Origin: Jannaschia sp. M317
GTDB taxonomy: Bacteria; Pseudomonadota; Alphaproteobacteria; Rhodobacterales; Rhodobacteraceae
Direction: 5' to 3'
Assembly: GCF_025141175.1 (NCBI RefSeq)
Contig: NZ_CP081155.1
Span: 3,253,001-3,317,000 of the forward strand
Length of the DNA: 64,000 bases
Part shown: one piece after another, positions 35,135 to 43,478 of the stretch
How positions within the stretch are numbered: the first letter of the stretch is position 1
Layout: every line of letters begins with the position of its first letter
The notes under the pieces: generated by a model
Database searches by the model: none
Told to the model about the DNA's origin: nothing
The model's input: only the letters and a program-made list of their open reading frames with translations
Program-made: the position numbers and the translations under genes

Positions 35135-37117
35135 ATGGCCAAAGACACTGACGACCAAAAACAAGACAACGAGGGCGACATCTCGCTCGATATGAGCCAG
35201 GCCGCCGTCAAACGGATGATCGCCGAAGCGCGTACGCGCGGCTACATCACCTACGACCAGCTCAATCAGGTGCTCCCGCCCGAGCAGGTGTCCTCCGAAC
35301 AGATCGAGGACGTGATGTCGATGCTGTCCGAAATGGGCATCAACATCATCGAGGCCGAGGAAGCCGAGGAAGAAGACGACAAGCCGCAGGGATCCACCGC
35401 CGTCGTCGACGCATCGAACAAAAGCGGTGATGTCGCGACCACAAGTGCCGCCGATCAAAAGCTGGACCGCACCGACGACCCGGTGCGCATGTACCTGCGC
35501 GAAATGGGCTCTGTCGAGCTGCTGTCGCGCGAGGGCGAAATCGCCATCGCCAAGCGGATCGAAGCGGGGCGCAACACGATGATCCTGGGGCTTTGCGAAA
35601 GCCCCCTGACCTTCCAGGCCATCACGATCTGGCGCGACGAACTTCTGTCCGAAGACATCCTGTTGCGCGATGTCATCGACTTGGAAACGACCTTTGGCGA
35701 CCACCTGGAGGAAGAGGCCGAGACCCCCGTGGTCGGTGCCGCCGCCCCCGCCAACGACAACCCGAAGACCGAAACCAAGCAGGAACTGGACGCCGACGGC
35801 AATCCGATCGCCACGGATGACGACGAGGACGAGGACGAAGGCGCGAACCTGTCGCTCGCCGCGATGGAAGCCGCGCTGAAGCCGCGCGTGCTGGAAACGC
35901 TGGACCGGATTGCCGACGACTACACCCAACTGGCCGAGATGCAGGACCTGCGGATCAGCGCCACGTTGAACGAGGACGACAGCTTTTCGACCGGCGAGGA
36001 GAGCGCGTATCAAAAGCTGCGCTCCGAAATCGTGGAGTTGGTGAACGGGCTGCACCTGCACAACAACCGGATCGAAGCGCTGATCGATCAGCTCTACGGC
36101 ATCAACCGCCGGATAATGTCCATCGATTCGGGCATGGTGAAGCTGGCTGACCAGGCGCGCATCAACCGGCGCGAGTTCATTGAAGCGTACCGTGGTCACG
36201 AACTTGATCCCGGCTGGGTCGACCGCATGGCCGAGCAGCCCGGTCGCGGCTGGCAAGCCCTGTTCGAACGCAATCGCGACAAGGTCGAAGAACTGCGGTC
36301 GGACATGGCGCAGGTCGGACAGTATGTCGGCGTGGACATCAACGAATTCCGCCGCATCGTGAACCAGGTCCAGAAGGGCGAGAAGGAAGCGCGGCAGGCC
36401 AAGAAGGAAATGGTCGAAGCGAACCTGCGCCTCGTGATTTCCATCGCCAAGAAATATACGAACCGGGGTCTGCAATTCCTGGACCTGATCCAGGAAGGCA
36501 ACATCGGCCTGATGAAGGCCGTCGACAAGTTCGAGTATCGCCGCGGCTACAAGTTCTCGACCTATGCGACCTGGTGGATCCGTCAGGCCATCACCCGGTC
36601 CATCGCCGACCAGGCGCGTACGATCCGCATCCCGGTCCACATGATCGAGACGATCAACAAGCTGGTCCGCACCGGGCGTCAGATGCTGCACGAGATCGGT
36701 CGCGAACCGACGCCCGAGGAGCTGGCCGCCAAGCTGCAGATGCCGCTGGAGAAGGTCCGCAAGGTGATGAAGATCGCCAAAGAGCCTATCTCCCTCGAAA
36801 CGCCCATCGGCGACGAGGAAGACAGCCAACTGGGCGATTTCATCGAGGACAAGAACGCCGTCCTGCCGCTGGATTCCGCCATTCAGGAAAACCTGAAGGA
36901 AACCACGACGCGCGTGCTCGCCTCGCTCACCCCACGAGAGGAGCGGGTTCTGCGGATGCGTTTCGGCATCGGCATGAACACCGATCACACGCTGGAGGAG
37001 GTCGGTCAGCAGTTCTCGGTCACCCGCGAACGGATTCGCCAGATCGAGGCGAAGGCCCTGCGCAAGCTCAAGCACCCAAGCCGGTCGCGGAAGCTGCGCA
37101 GCTTCCTCGACCAATAG
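35135..37117 (+). CDS. rpoD: RNA polymerase primary sigma factor RpoD (sigma-70)
   Basis: A 660-residue housekeeping sigma factor. Region 1.1 is near the N-terminus ([26 protein letters not shown]), an acidic stretch follows, and region 1.2 is [30 protein letters not shown]. Regions 2.3-2.4 read [38 protein letters not shown]. Region 4.2 has [30 protein letters not shown]. The CGGAGG ahead of ATG 35135 fixes the start. It follows dnaG, the standard macromolecular-synthesis pairing. Confidence 0.97.
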   Translation: MAKDTDDQKQDNEGDISLDMSQAAVKRMIAEARTRGYITYDQLNQVLPPEQVSSEQIEDVMSMLSEMGINIIEAEEAEEEDDKPQGSTAVVDASNKSGDVATTSAADQKLDRTDDPVRMYLREMGSVELLSREGEIAIAKRIEAGRNTMILGLCESPLTFQAITIWRDELLSEDILLRDVIDLETTFGDHLEEEAETPVVGAAAPANDNPKTETKQELDADGNPIATDDDEDEDEGANLSLAAMEAALKPRVLETLDRIADDYTQLAEMQDLRISATLNEDDSFSTGEESAYQKLRSEIVELVNGLHLHNNRIEALIDQLYGINRRIMSIDSGMVKLADQARINRREFIEAYRGHELDPGWVDRMAEQPGRGWQALFERNRDKVEELRSDMAQVGQYVGVDINEFRRIVNQVQKGEKEARQAKKEMVEANLRLVISIAKKYTNRGLQFLDLIQEGNIGLMKAVDKFEYRRGYKFSTYATWWIRQAITRSIADQARTIRIPVHMIETINKLVRTGRQMLHEIGREPTPEELAAKLQMPLEKVRKVMKIAKEPISLETPIGDEEDSQLGDFIEDKNAVLPLDSAIQENLKETTTRVLASLTPREERVLRMRFGIGMNTDHTLEEVGQQFSVTRERIRQIEAKALRKLKHPSRSRKLRSFLDQ

Positions 37118-37128
37118 GGGGCGGATAG

Positions 37129-37398
37129 ATGGCTGGTTTTCTGTCGAAGCTTTTCGGTGGCGGTGCCCCCGCTGCCGAGCCTGCCGTCGAGACGGCGGAG
37201 TATCAGGGTTTCAAGATCACGCCGACCCCGATGAAGGAAGGCAGCGAATACCGCATTGCCGCCCTCATCGAGAAGGACGGCCAGTCGCACCAATTGATCC
37301 GCGCCGATGTGATGCGCGACCGGGACGAATGCGCGACGCTGTCGCTGGGAAAGGCGCAGCAGCTGATCGACCAGATGGGCGACCGGCTGTTTCACTGA
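37129..37398 (+). CDS. HlyU-family small regulator
   Basis: An 89-residue protein of the HlyU family: MAGFLSKLFGGG at the start, YQGFKITPTPMKEGSEYRIAALIEK, then HQLIRADVMRDRDECATLSLGKAQQLIDQMGD. The founding HlyU of Vibrio regulates haemolysin, but this short alphaproteobacterial form has no proven role. The gene starts 11 bases after rpoD and may be read from the same transcript. It has no clear DNA-binding helix that I can point to. Confidence 0.85.
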   Translation: MAGFLSKLFGGGAPAAEPAVETAEYQGFKITPTPMKEGSEYRIAALIEKDGQSHQLIRADVMRDRDECATLSLGKAQQLIDQMGDRLFH

Positions 37399-37416
37399 TC
37401 TGGTCCGGCGCGCCAT

Positions 37417-37596
37417 TCAATCCTCCAGGATGAATGTGACCATCATGTTGCCCTGATAGTGATCGACCTTGCTGTCTGTCACGTGGACAGAATGCTCCTT
37501 CACCCAAGCGCTTTGGACATTGCGCAGGGTATCGTAAGCGCGCTGGGCCACGGCATCTTCTATGCTGGCTGTGCAGGTCGCGGAAATTTTCGTCAC
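37417..37596 (-). CDS. Dodecin-like flavin-binding protein
   Basis: A 59-residue protein reading VTKISATCTASIEDAVAQRA, then YDTLRNVQSAWVKEHSVHVT and DSKVDHYQGNMMVTFILED. This is the dodecin pattern: SIEDAV helix, TLRN turn, W in the flavin-stacking position (AW), and a terminal VTFILE strand. Dodecins form 12-mers that store or buffer flavins. There is no in-frame ATG between the upstream stop and the protein, so GTG at 37596 is the likely start, without a clear Shine-Dalgarno. It is convergent with hlyU. Confidence 0.75.
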   Translation of the reverse strand: MTKISATCTASIEDAVAQRAYDTLRNVQSAWVKEHSVHVTDSKVDHYQGNMMVTFILED

Positions 37597-37706
37597 GCGG
37601 ACGATACTCGTTGGCTGTTCTTTCGAGACGTTGCAGGCGGTAGGGTCGCCATCTTAGCGAGCGCGCGGGGATGGAATGGGGTTCCGTCGCGCGCTAGACG
37701 GGGCCC

Positions 37707-38168
37707 ATGTCGCGCGCCACAACCCTCCTCTCCACACCCGTGCGCCAAGCCATCGCAGGCCGCGACCTGATCGTTTTCGATGGGGAATGCGTGCTCTGCT
37801 CCGGGTTCTTTCGCTTCATGCTGCGATATGATCGGCAGGCGCGGTTTGCCTTTGCGACGGCGCAATCAGATCTGGGACAAGCGATCTATACCGACCTTGG
37901 CCTGCCGACCGGGGACTTCGAAACAAACCTCGTGTGCGTTGACGGGCGTATCTACGAAAAACTGGACGCCTTCGCTGCTGCCATGTCAGCAATCGGCTGG
38001 CCATGGCGGGCGCTCGCGGCGGTGCGCCTGCTGCCGGAACCGTTCCGCTCGGCGCTTTATCTGCGGATCGCGCGCAATCGGTATCGGCTGTTCGGCCGGT
38101 ATGACACATGCATGATCCCCTCGCCGAAGGTCCGCGGCCGCTTCCTAGATCTGGGCGCTGACGGGTGA
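37707..38168 (+). CDS. DCC-family thiol-disulfide-like protein (DUF393)
   Basis: A 153-residue protein with the DUF393 motif DLIVFDGECVLCSGFFRFML (about 20-39), in which the DxxCxxC arrangement gives the family its DCC name. RYDRQARFAFATAQSDLGQ and a C-terminal RNRYRLFGRYDTCM are also family features. It is a thioredoxin-fold-like cytoplasmic protein with unknown partner. Its stop overlaps the next gene's GTG (GTGA). Confidence 0.88.
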   Translation: MSRATTLLSTPVRQAIAGRDLIVFDGECVLCSGFFRFMLRYDRQARFAFATAQSDLGQAIYTDLGLPTGDFETNLVCVDGRIYEKLDAFAAAMSAIGWPWRALAAVRLLPEPFRSALYLRIARNRYRLFGRYDTCMIPSPKVRGRFLDLGADG

Positions 38169-38695
38169 CCTCGCTTTTCGCCCGTGCGCTTGGCCCGGCC
38201 TTTGCGGCATTGCCGGAGCCGTTGCGCAGACTGCATGCGCCCGTGGGGCAGCGCGTCTGGCGCGGCACCGCGCATCTGACCCAAGGCGGCTGGTTCGCGC
38301 GCCGTCTGGCACGCGGAGCGGGATTTCCCGTGACCGAAGGGCCGGTCCCCCTTGATCTCACGATCACAACAACCGCGGAGGGCGAGGTCTGGACCCGGCA
38401 TTTCGGCGGCCACCGCCTGTCCTCGACCCTCTCGGCATTGCCCGACGGGCAGATCGCGGAGCGGATCGGACCTTTCGTCCTGATACTGCGGCCCCGGATC
38501 GACGGCGAGGCACTGCTCATTCCTGTGGTCGGCATGCGCCTTGGCCCCCTGCCTCTTCCGAGCGGCCTTGCCCCGAGGGGCGGAGGGCGGGAAACGACCG
38601 TGGCGGAGTGCGTCGCCTTCGATGTCGACAGCCGTTTGCCAGGCCTGGGCCGCATCTTGCGCTATCGCGGCACCCTGACGGAGGATACCCCCTGA
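38165..38695 (+). CDS. DUF4166 family protein
   Basis: A 176-residue protein: LFARALGPAFAALPEPLRRLH at the start, then WRGTAHLTQGGWFARRLARGAGFP and LDLTITTTAEGEVWTRHFGGHRLSSTL, the usual DUF4166 layout. In other genomes DUF4166 often follows saccharopine-dehydrogenase-like or DCC-family genes, and DUF393 precedes it here. GTG at 38165 overlaps the previous stop, and its own stop overlaps the next start, so the three genes are translationally coupled. Function unknown. Confidence 0.8.
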   Translation: MTSLFARALGPAFAALPEPLRRLHAPVGQRVWRGTAHLTQGGWFARRLARGAGFPVTEGPVPLDLTITTTAEGEVWTRHFGGHRLSSTLSALPDGQIAERIGPFVLILRPRIDGEALLIPVVGMRLGPLPLPSGLAPRGGGRETTVAECVAFDVDSRLPGLGRILRYRGTLTEDTP

Positions 38696-39108
38696 ACACC
38701 ACATTCACCATCGACACCCCCGGCCCCGGCCTGACCGAGATCACCCGGACCGTCGCCGCCTGGTTGCCGCCGGGTGACGGATTGCTGACGCTGTTCATCC
38801 GCCACACCTCGGCCAGTCTGTTGATACAGGAAAACGCGGACCCAGAGGTTCAGACCGACCTGCGCGCCTGGCTACATCGCCTGGTGCCCCCCACGACAGA
38901 TCCCAGCCAGTCCTTCCTCACCCATACCTACGAGGGACCTGACGACATGCCTGGGCACATCAAGGCAATGCTGCTGCCCACCAGCCTGTCGATCCCGGTC
39001 ATAGGGGGGCGCATGGCATTGGGCACCTGGCAGGGCATTTATGTGGTAGAACATCGCGACCGCCCCCATCGTCGACAGGTGGTCGCACAGGTCTTGTCCC
39101 CGACCTGA
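38692..39108 (+). CDS. YjbQ family protein, apparently with a CTG start
   Basis: A 138-residue YjbQ (UPF0047) protein with the typical TIDTPGPGLTEIT, LLTLFIRHTSASLLIQENADPEV, DDMPGHIKAMLLPTSLSIPV and GRMALGTWQGIYVVEHRDRPHRRQV. Some members have weak thiamine-phosphate synthase activity. No ATG, GTG or TTG begins the family's usual N-terminus (NTTFTIDTPGPG). A CTG at 38692 does, it overlaps the upstream stop as CTGA, and it has GGAGGA six bases ahead. I therefore place the start there. Confidence 0.85.
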   Translation: MNTTFTIDTPGPGLTEITRTVAAWLPPGDGLLTLFIRHTSASLLIQENADPEVQTDLRAWLHRLVPPTTDPSQSFLTHTYEGPDDMPGHIKAMLLPTSLSIPVIGGRMALGTWQGIYVVEHRDRPHRRQVVAQVLSPT

Positions 39109-39501
39109 AAACTTCACCGACGGGAATGGGTTTGGGCGGGTCCGGCGTTCATGGACCGGCAGGACAAGGGCCGGACCAGAGGTGACCTGTTCAGGTCAGA
39201 TCGTGGGGCCCGTCACGGGGTGCGCCCCTTGGGGGCAGTTGCTCCAAATCCCGACGGCTGGATCCGGCCACCCGATTGCAGGTGTCTCGAGTCAAACGAG
39301 GTGCCCGGACAGACGCCAATCCAGAGCGACCCTGTTCGCATCGGCCTTGGCAAAATGCCCGCGCCGCCTTGTTTGTCGCCCGGTCCTATCCCGGTCGCGG
39401 CCCGGCCAGTCGCCAGGTCGGTCATCCGGCCTTACCCGTCCCCGCCAGCGATAAGCCCGCGCCGCCCTTGCTCAGGTCCCGTCACCAATAGGGCACAGAG
39501 G
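39109..39501. other. 393-base convergent intergenic stretch
   Basis: It lies between the convergent yjbQ and MCP-like genes. I see no convincing gene. A TGACCTG-TT-CAGGTCA inverted repeat is at 39183-39198. The region keeps the GC content of the surroundings but lacks codon structure. Confidence 0.4.
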
Positions 39502-40359
39502 TCACGCCTGCGCCCGCACTCCGGCCCCCTCTCGCGTGTCCAATTCCACAATCAGGGCCTGAGCCAAGGCAAGCGCCCGCCCGCCCAGAACGCCGTTCTC
39601 GCCCGAGCCGCGCACCGCCTCCTGATTTTGAATCTCGATCTCCGTAAGCCGGTCGAGAAATCCGCGCAGCGTCTCTGTCTCGTTCAACACGACCCGCCGA
39701 CTTTGGCTGGCCGTATCCTGAGCCGCTGACGCAGCGACCTGTGCATGTCCAATCGTATCGCGGATCTTGCCCGTTGCCTGGCCCAATGCGTCCAGTGGCA
39801 CGGTACTGCGCGTAAGCCGGAGGCGCATCGCCTCCAGCTGGGCGGTCAGATCGGCGACCAGCCCGTCAATCATCCGCGCCCGTTCGCTCGATTGCTCCGA
39901 AAGGGCCTGCATCTCGCGGGCGACGACCGAAAAACCACGCCCGGCCTCGCCCGCGCGGGCGGCTTCTACCGAGGCATTGATTGCAAGCAACCGCGCCATT
40001 CGGGCAATGTTCGACACCGAACGCGCGTGGCCGTCGACCGCGACCAGCGCGTATTTCAGCCCCGCTTCGTCTGCCAACAGCGCCTCGACATGGCCACGCA
40101 TCTCGGTCACGCGGTCGCCCAGGACATGCGCCTCCTGCGATTGAACCGAGAGCCGTTCGGACACCCCCTCGAAATAGCTATCCAGCATGGCCTGCCCGTC
40201 TTGCACCGCCGACACACGATCGCGGACGTTGCGCGCCTCTTCCAATAGGGTTGCGTTCATCTCTGACCTTTTGCGCGACGCAGCATTGACGCAACGCGCG
40301 TTGGCGATGATCCGGTCGAGAAGATCCGAAATCAGACGAGCGGGGTTCTGGCGTGTCAT
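39502..40359 (-). CDS. Soluble MCP-type chemoreceptor signalling protein
   Basis: A 285-residue cytoplasmic protein, mostly long coiled-coil. The tip hairpin of methyl-accepting proteins is clear: [31 protein letters not shown] (about 137-167). There is no membrane segment and no recognisable sensor domain, although the N-terminal about 60 residues could bind a partner. It should couple to a CheA/CheW array or to another kinase. The ATG at 40359 follows GGAGG. A CtrA-type box sits just upstream. Confidence 0.85.
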   Translation of the reverse strand: MTRQNPARLISDLLDRIIANARCVNAASRKRSEMNATLLEEARNVRDRVSAVQDGQAMLDSYFEGVSERLSVQSQEAHVLGDRVTEMRGHVEALLADEAGLKYALVAVDGHARSVSNIARMARLLAINASVEAARAGEAGRGFSVVAREMQALSEQSSERARMIDGLVADLTAQLEAMRLRLTRSTVPLDALGQATGKIRDTIGHAQVAASAAQDTASQSRRVVLNETETLRGFLDRLTEIEIQNQEAVRGSGENGVLGGRALALAQALIVELDTREGAGVRAQA

Positions 40360-40395
40360 CCTGTCCTCCAACGCTCTCGGCATACGCCATGCCCC

Positions 40396-40410
40396 TTAAT
40401 CGACAATTAA
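40396..40410. promoter_or_regulatory. CtrA-type binding site (TTAA-N7-TTAA)
   Basis: TTAA at 40396-40399 and TTAA at 40407-40410 are seven bases apart, the exact CtrA consensus of alphaproteobacteria. It is 37 bases ahead of the MCP-like ATG and 109 ahead of nrdR, with CTTAAT/ATTAAG symmetry around it. CtrA controls motility and chemotaxis genes in Rhodobacterales. Confidence 0.7.
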
Positions 40411-40518
40411 GCGCCACCCCGCTCTTGCCACGCTACCTATGGGGCGGCACAGTATCGCAACACCAAGGACTGGTCCGCCCTGCCATATCTGGCGGCCCCT
40501 GCCCCCCGGAGACAGAAC

Positions 40519-40983
40519 ATGCGCTGCCCCTTCTGCGGAAACGTCGACACCCAGGTGAAGGACTCGCGCCCCGCCGAGGATCACGTGGCGATCCGGCGGC
40601 GCCGGTTCTGCCCGGCCTGCGGCGGTCGCTTTACCACCTACGAACGGGTGCAGCTGCGCGACCTGGTGGTGATCAAGACCAACGGCAAACGTGAAGAATT
40701 CGATCGCGACAAGCTGGAACGCTCCATCCGCATCTCCATGCAGAAACGTCCCGTGGAACCGGAGCGTATCGACCAGATGATCTCCGGCATCGTGCGGCGG
40801 CTGGAAAGCATGGGCGACACCGACATCGCCTCCAAGCAGATCGGCGAGATCGTGATGGAAAGCCTGGCCCGGATCGACACCGTGGCCTACGTGCGGTTTG
40901 CAAGCGTCTACAAGAACTTCCAGGCGGCCGACGATTTCGAGGATTTCGTGGGGCAGCTACGCCCGCCCACCCCGGACACGTGA
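40519..40983 (+). CDS. nrdR: Ribonucleotide reductase repressor NrdR
   Basis: A 154-residue zinc-ribbon and ATP-cone repressor. MRCPFCGN (C3, C6) and [13 protein letters not shown] (C31, C34) bind zinc; RRRRF lies between. The ATP-cone follows: [21 protein letters not shown] and [17 protein letters not shown]. It shuts off ribonucleotide reductase genes when dATP is high. ATG 40519 has GGAG close upstream. ribD starts 10 bases after its stop, an order common in bacteria. Confidence 0.97.
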   Translation: MRCPFCGNVDTQVKDSRPAEDHVAIRRRRFCPACGGRFTTYERVQLRDLVVIKTNGKREEFDRDKLERSIRISMQKRPVEPERIDQMISGIVRRLESMGDTDIASKQIGEIVMESLARIDTVAYVRFASVYKNFQAADDFEDFVGQLRPPTPDT

Positions 40984-40993
40984 CGCAGGCCCC

Positions 40994-42088
40994 ATGACCG
41001 ACGATCGCCGCTGGATGCAGGCCGCCTTGGCGTTGTCTTCACGTGGGCTGGGCCGCGTCTGGCCGAACCCAGCCGTCGGCTGCGTCATCGTGGCGTCAGG
41101 CCGTGTCGTCGGTCGTGGCCGGACGGCCGATGGCGGCCGCCCTCATGCCGAAACGCAGGCCCTGGCCCAGGCAGGTCCGGCTGCGCGCGGTGCCACCGCC
41201 TATGTCACGCTCGAACCCTGCGCCCATCACGGCCAGACCCCCCCCTGCGCCGAGGCATTGATCGCGGCGGGGATCGCCCGCGTTGTGACGGCCCTGCGCG
41301 ACCCGGACCCCCGTGTCGACGGTGGCGGCCATGACCGATTGCGCGCCGCCGGGATCGTGGTCACCGAAGACGCCTGCACGGCAGAGGCCGCGCGGCTGCA
41401 GGCCGGGTTCCTGACCCGCCTGCGCCTTGGTCGCCCTATGGTCACACTGAAACTGGCGACCTCGCTCGATGGGCGGATCGCGACGGCCGGCGGGCAAAGC
41501 CAGTGGATCACCGGCCCCGCTGCCCGCGCCCATGTCCACGCCCAACGGGCCTGCCACGACGCGGTGATGGTGGGGGCCGGGACCGCCCGCGCCGACGACC
41601 CCCGTCTGACCGTGCGCGGCCTTGGCCCACGGCCGCAGCCGGTGCGGATCGTCGTGTCGCGCCGTCTGGACGTGCCACAAGACAGCGCCTTGACCCGCAG
41701 CACCGCCGAAGCACCGGTCTGGATGGTGCACGGCCCGCAGGCCCCAGCGGCCAAGCGCGCGGCCCTGACAGCGCGGGGTGTGACCCTGATCGAGGCTCCG
41801 ACCGATGGCGCGGGCCAGCTCGACCTGGCCTGCGCCCTGCGGATGTTGGGTGACCGGGGTCTGACGCGGGTCTACTGCGAAGGCGGCGGCAGCTACGCGG
41901 CCTCGCTGCTGCAGGCGGATCTGGTGGATCGGATGGACAGCTACACGGCCGGAATAGCGATCGGCGCAGAGGGCCGCCCCGCCCTGGGGGTCATGGGGCT
42001 TGACGCCTTGACCCAGGCCCCTCGCCTGGCGCTTACGGACACGCGCAGGATCGGCCCGGACATCCTTCACCGCTGGGCCCGCCCCTGA
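40994..42088 (+). CDS. ribD: Riboflavin biosynthesis protein RibD (deaminase-reductase)
   Basis: A 364-residue bifunctional enzyme for the second and third steps of riboflavin synthesis. The N-terminal deaminase has PHAETQAL (the His and Glu active site) and EPCAHHGQTPPCAEAL (the zinc Cys). The C-terminal reductase (about 145-364) has VTLKLATSLDGRIAT, GAGTARADDPRLTVR and CEGGGSYAASLLQADLVD. It is cotranscribed with nrdR. The deaminase-side spacer GRPHAETQ is typical. No ribE, ribA or ribH follows. Confidence 0.96.
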   Translation: MTDDRRWMQAALALSSRGLGRVWPNPAVGCVIVASGRVVGRGRTADGGRPHAETQALAQAGPAARGATAYVTLEPCAHHGQTPPCAEALIAAGIARVVTALRDPDPRVDGGGHDRLRAAGIVVTEDACTAEAARLQAGFLTRLRLGRPMVTLKLATSLDGRIATAGGQSQWITGPAARAHVHAQRACHDAVMVGAGTARADDPRLTVRGLGPRPQPVRIVVSRRLDVPQDSALTRSTAEAPVWMVHGPQAPAAKRAALTARGVTLIEAPTDGAGQLDLACALRMLGDRGLTRVYCEGGGSYAASLLQADLVDRMDSYTAGIAIGAEGRPALGVMGLDALTQAPRLALTDTRRIGPDILHRWARP

Positions 42089-42106
42089 GATAGGCACACA
42101 CCCTGA

Positions 42107-42176
42107 TCTTCCTCTGGCCATAAATACCGCGGGGGGCCGCCGGAGGCGACGGGGGCAGAGCCCCCTCCCAGCCCGC
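42107..42176 (+). repeat. Dispersed G-rich intergenic element, copy 3
   Basis: Starts ATCTTCCTCTGGCCATAAAT, then ACCGC with a G-run, ends in a GGGGGC-AGA-GCCCCC stem-like block. It lies in the convergent ribD/metK spacer and matches copies at 8608 and 20170. Confidence 0.65.
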
Positions 42177-42203
42177 ATCAAACGCCCCCGCCGCGACGGG
42201 TCC

Positions 42204-42227
42204 GCAAATCCTTAGATAAGGATTTGC
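42204..42227. repeat. AT-rich perfect palindrome at the metK 3' end
   Basis: Eleven-base arms GCAAATCCTTA and TAAGGATTTGC around GA, ending one base before the metK stop. The hairpin at 59861 has the same outer GCAAA/TTTGC and the same GA loop, only the inner bases differ. Confidence 0.75.
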
Positions 42228-42228
42228 C

Positions 42229-43413
42229 TCACACCGCAGCCCGCAGCGCATCCGCCAGATCCGTCTTCTCCCAGGAGAAGCCGCCATCCGCTTCCGGCGC
42301 ACGACCGAAATGCCCATAGGCCGCCGTGCGTGCATAGATCGGGCGGTTCAGGCCCAGATGCTGCCGGATGCCGCGCGGGGTCAGGTCCATGACGGCGGCG
42401 ACGGCGCGTTCGATCTCGGCTTCGGGGGCCTCACCGGTGCCATGGGTATCGACATAGATCGACAGGGGCTTGGCCACACCGATCGCATAGGACAGCTGCA
42501 ACGTCGCGCGGGTCGCAAGCCCCGAAGCCACGATATTCTTGGCAAGATAGCGCGCGGCATAGGCCGCCGACCGGTCAACCTTGGTCGGATCCTTGCCGGA
42601 AAACGCCCCGCCCCCATGCGGGGCGGCACCACCATAGGTATCCACGATGATCTTGCGACCGGTCAGGCCCGCGTCGCCGTCTGGCCCGCCGATCACGAAC
42701 TTGCCCGTCGGGTTGACCCACCATTCCGTCTGATCGGTCAGCCAGCCTTCGGGCAGCACCTCTTGGATGTAAGGGGCGACAACCGCGCGAACGTCATCCG
42801 AGGTCATCGTCTCATCAAGGTGTTGCGTCGACAACACCAAGGACGACACGCCCACCGGCTTTCCGCCTTCATAGCGCACCGTCAGCTGAGACTTTGCGTC
42901 CGGGCCCAGCGTCGGCTCGGCCCCGGATTTGCGCACTTCGGCCAGGCGGCGCAGGATCCCATGGGCATAGAGGATCGGTGCCGGCATCAGCTCGTCCGTC
43001 TCGTCGCAGGCATAGCCGAACATGATGCCCTGGTCGCCCGCCCCTTCGTCCTTGTCGGCGCTGGCATCGACGCCTTGGGCGATATGGGCCGATTGCTCGT
43101 GCAGCAGGTTCAGAACGTCACAGGTGGCGTGGTGAAACTTGTCCTGCTCATAGCCGATATCCTTGATGCAGGCGCGTGCGATGCGGTCGACCTCGCCCAT
43201 CATGTCCTTCAGCCGGTCGGGATCGCTCAGCCCGATTTCGCCGCCGATCACGACCTGGTTGGTGGTGGCGAAGGTTTCGCAGGCGACGCGCGCCTCGGGT
43301 TCTTCGGTCAAGAGGGCATCGAGGATCGAGTCCGAGATCCGGTCACAGACCTTGTCGGGATGGCCTTCGGACACGGATTCCGAGGTGAAGGAATAGCTCT
43401 GGCGGCGGCTCAT
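42229..43413 (-). CDS. metK: S-adenosylmethionine synthetase
   Basis: A 394-residue enzyme that makes S-adenosylmethionine from methionine and [31 protein letters not shown] begins the first domain; [43 protein letters not shown] and [29 protein letters not shown] are the signature segments. A SAM/SAH-type riboswitch overlaps its ribosome-binding site, so its own product should repress translation. The ATG at 43413 follows GGAG. It is the last gene of the lnt-side series. Confidence 0.97.
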   Translation of the reverse strand: MSRRQSYSFTSESVSEGHPDKVCDRISDSILDALLTEEPEARVACETFATTNQVVIGGEIGLSDPDRLKDMMGEVDRIARACIKDIGYEQDKFHHATCDVLNLLHEQSAHIAQGVDASADKDEGAGDQGIMFGYACDETDELMPAPILYAHGILRRLAEVRKSGAEPTLGPDAKSQLTVRYEGGKPVGVSSLVLSTQHLDETMTSDDVRAVVAPYIQEVLPEGWLTDQTEWWVNPTGKFVIGGPDGDAGLTGRKIIVDTYGGAAPHGGGAFSGKDPTKVDRSAAYAARYLAKNIVASGLATRATLQLSYAIGVAKPLSIYVDTHGTGEAPEAEIERAVAAVMDLTPRGIRQHLGLNRPIYARTAAYGHFGRAPEADGGFSWEKTDLADALRAAV

Positions 43414-43415
43414 GG

Positions 43416-43466
43416 GGTTGCTCCAATCCAATTGTCCCACCCCGTCAGGAAGCCGTTGGGGTGAGC
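43416..43466 (-). promoter_or_regulatory. SAM/SAH riboswitch ahead of metK
   Basis: On the minus strand, stem arms CACCCC and GGGGTG enclose a loop reading AACGGCTTCCTGAC. The GCTTCC of that loop is complementary to TTGGAGCAAC, which holds the metK Shine-Dalgarno GGAG, so a pseudoknot can form. This is the compact layout of the SAM/SAH class (RF01727) found ahead of metK in Rhodobacterales. Ligand binding should hide the ribosome-binding site. Confidence 0.85.
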
Positions 43467-43478
43467 GGTTGCGTATGG

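Noticed and set aside
33419..37114. A 1231-codon open frame on the minus strand opposite dnaG and rpoD
   Set aside because: It lies wholly antisense to two clear housekeeping genes, has no recognisable domain, and reflects the lack of stop codons in GC-rich antisense frames.
39109..39501. A small RNA in the yjbQ/MCP spacer (TGACCTG inverted repeat)
   Set aside because: One short inverted repeat without a promoter or terminator pattern is not enough.
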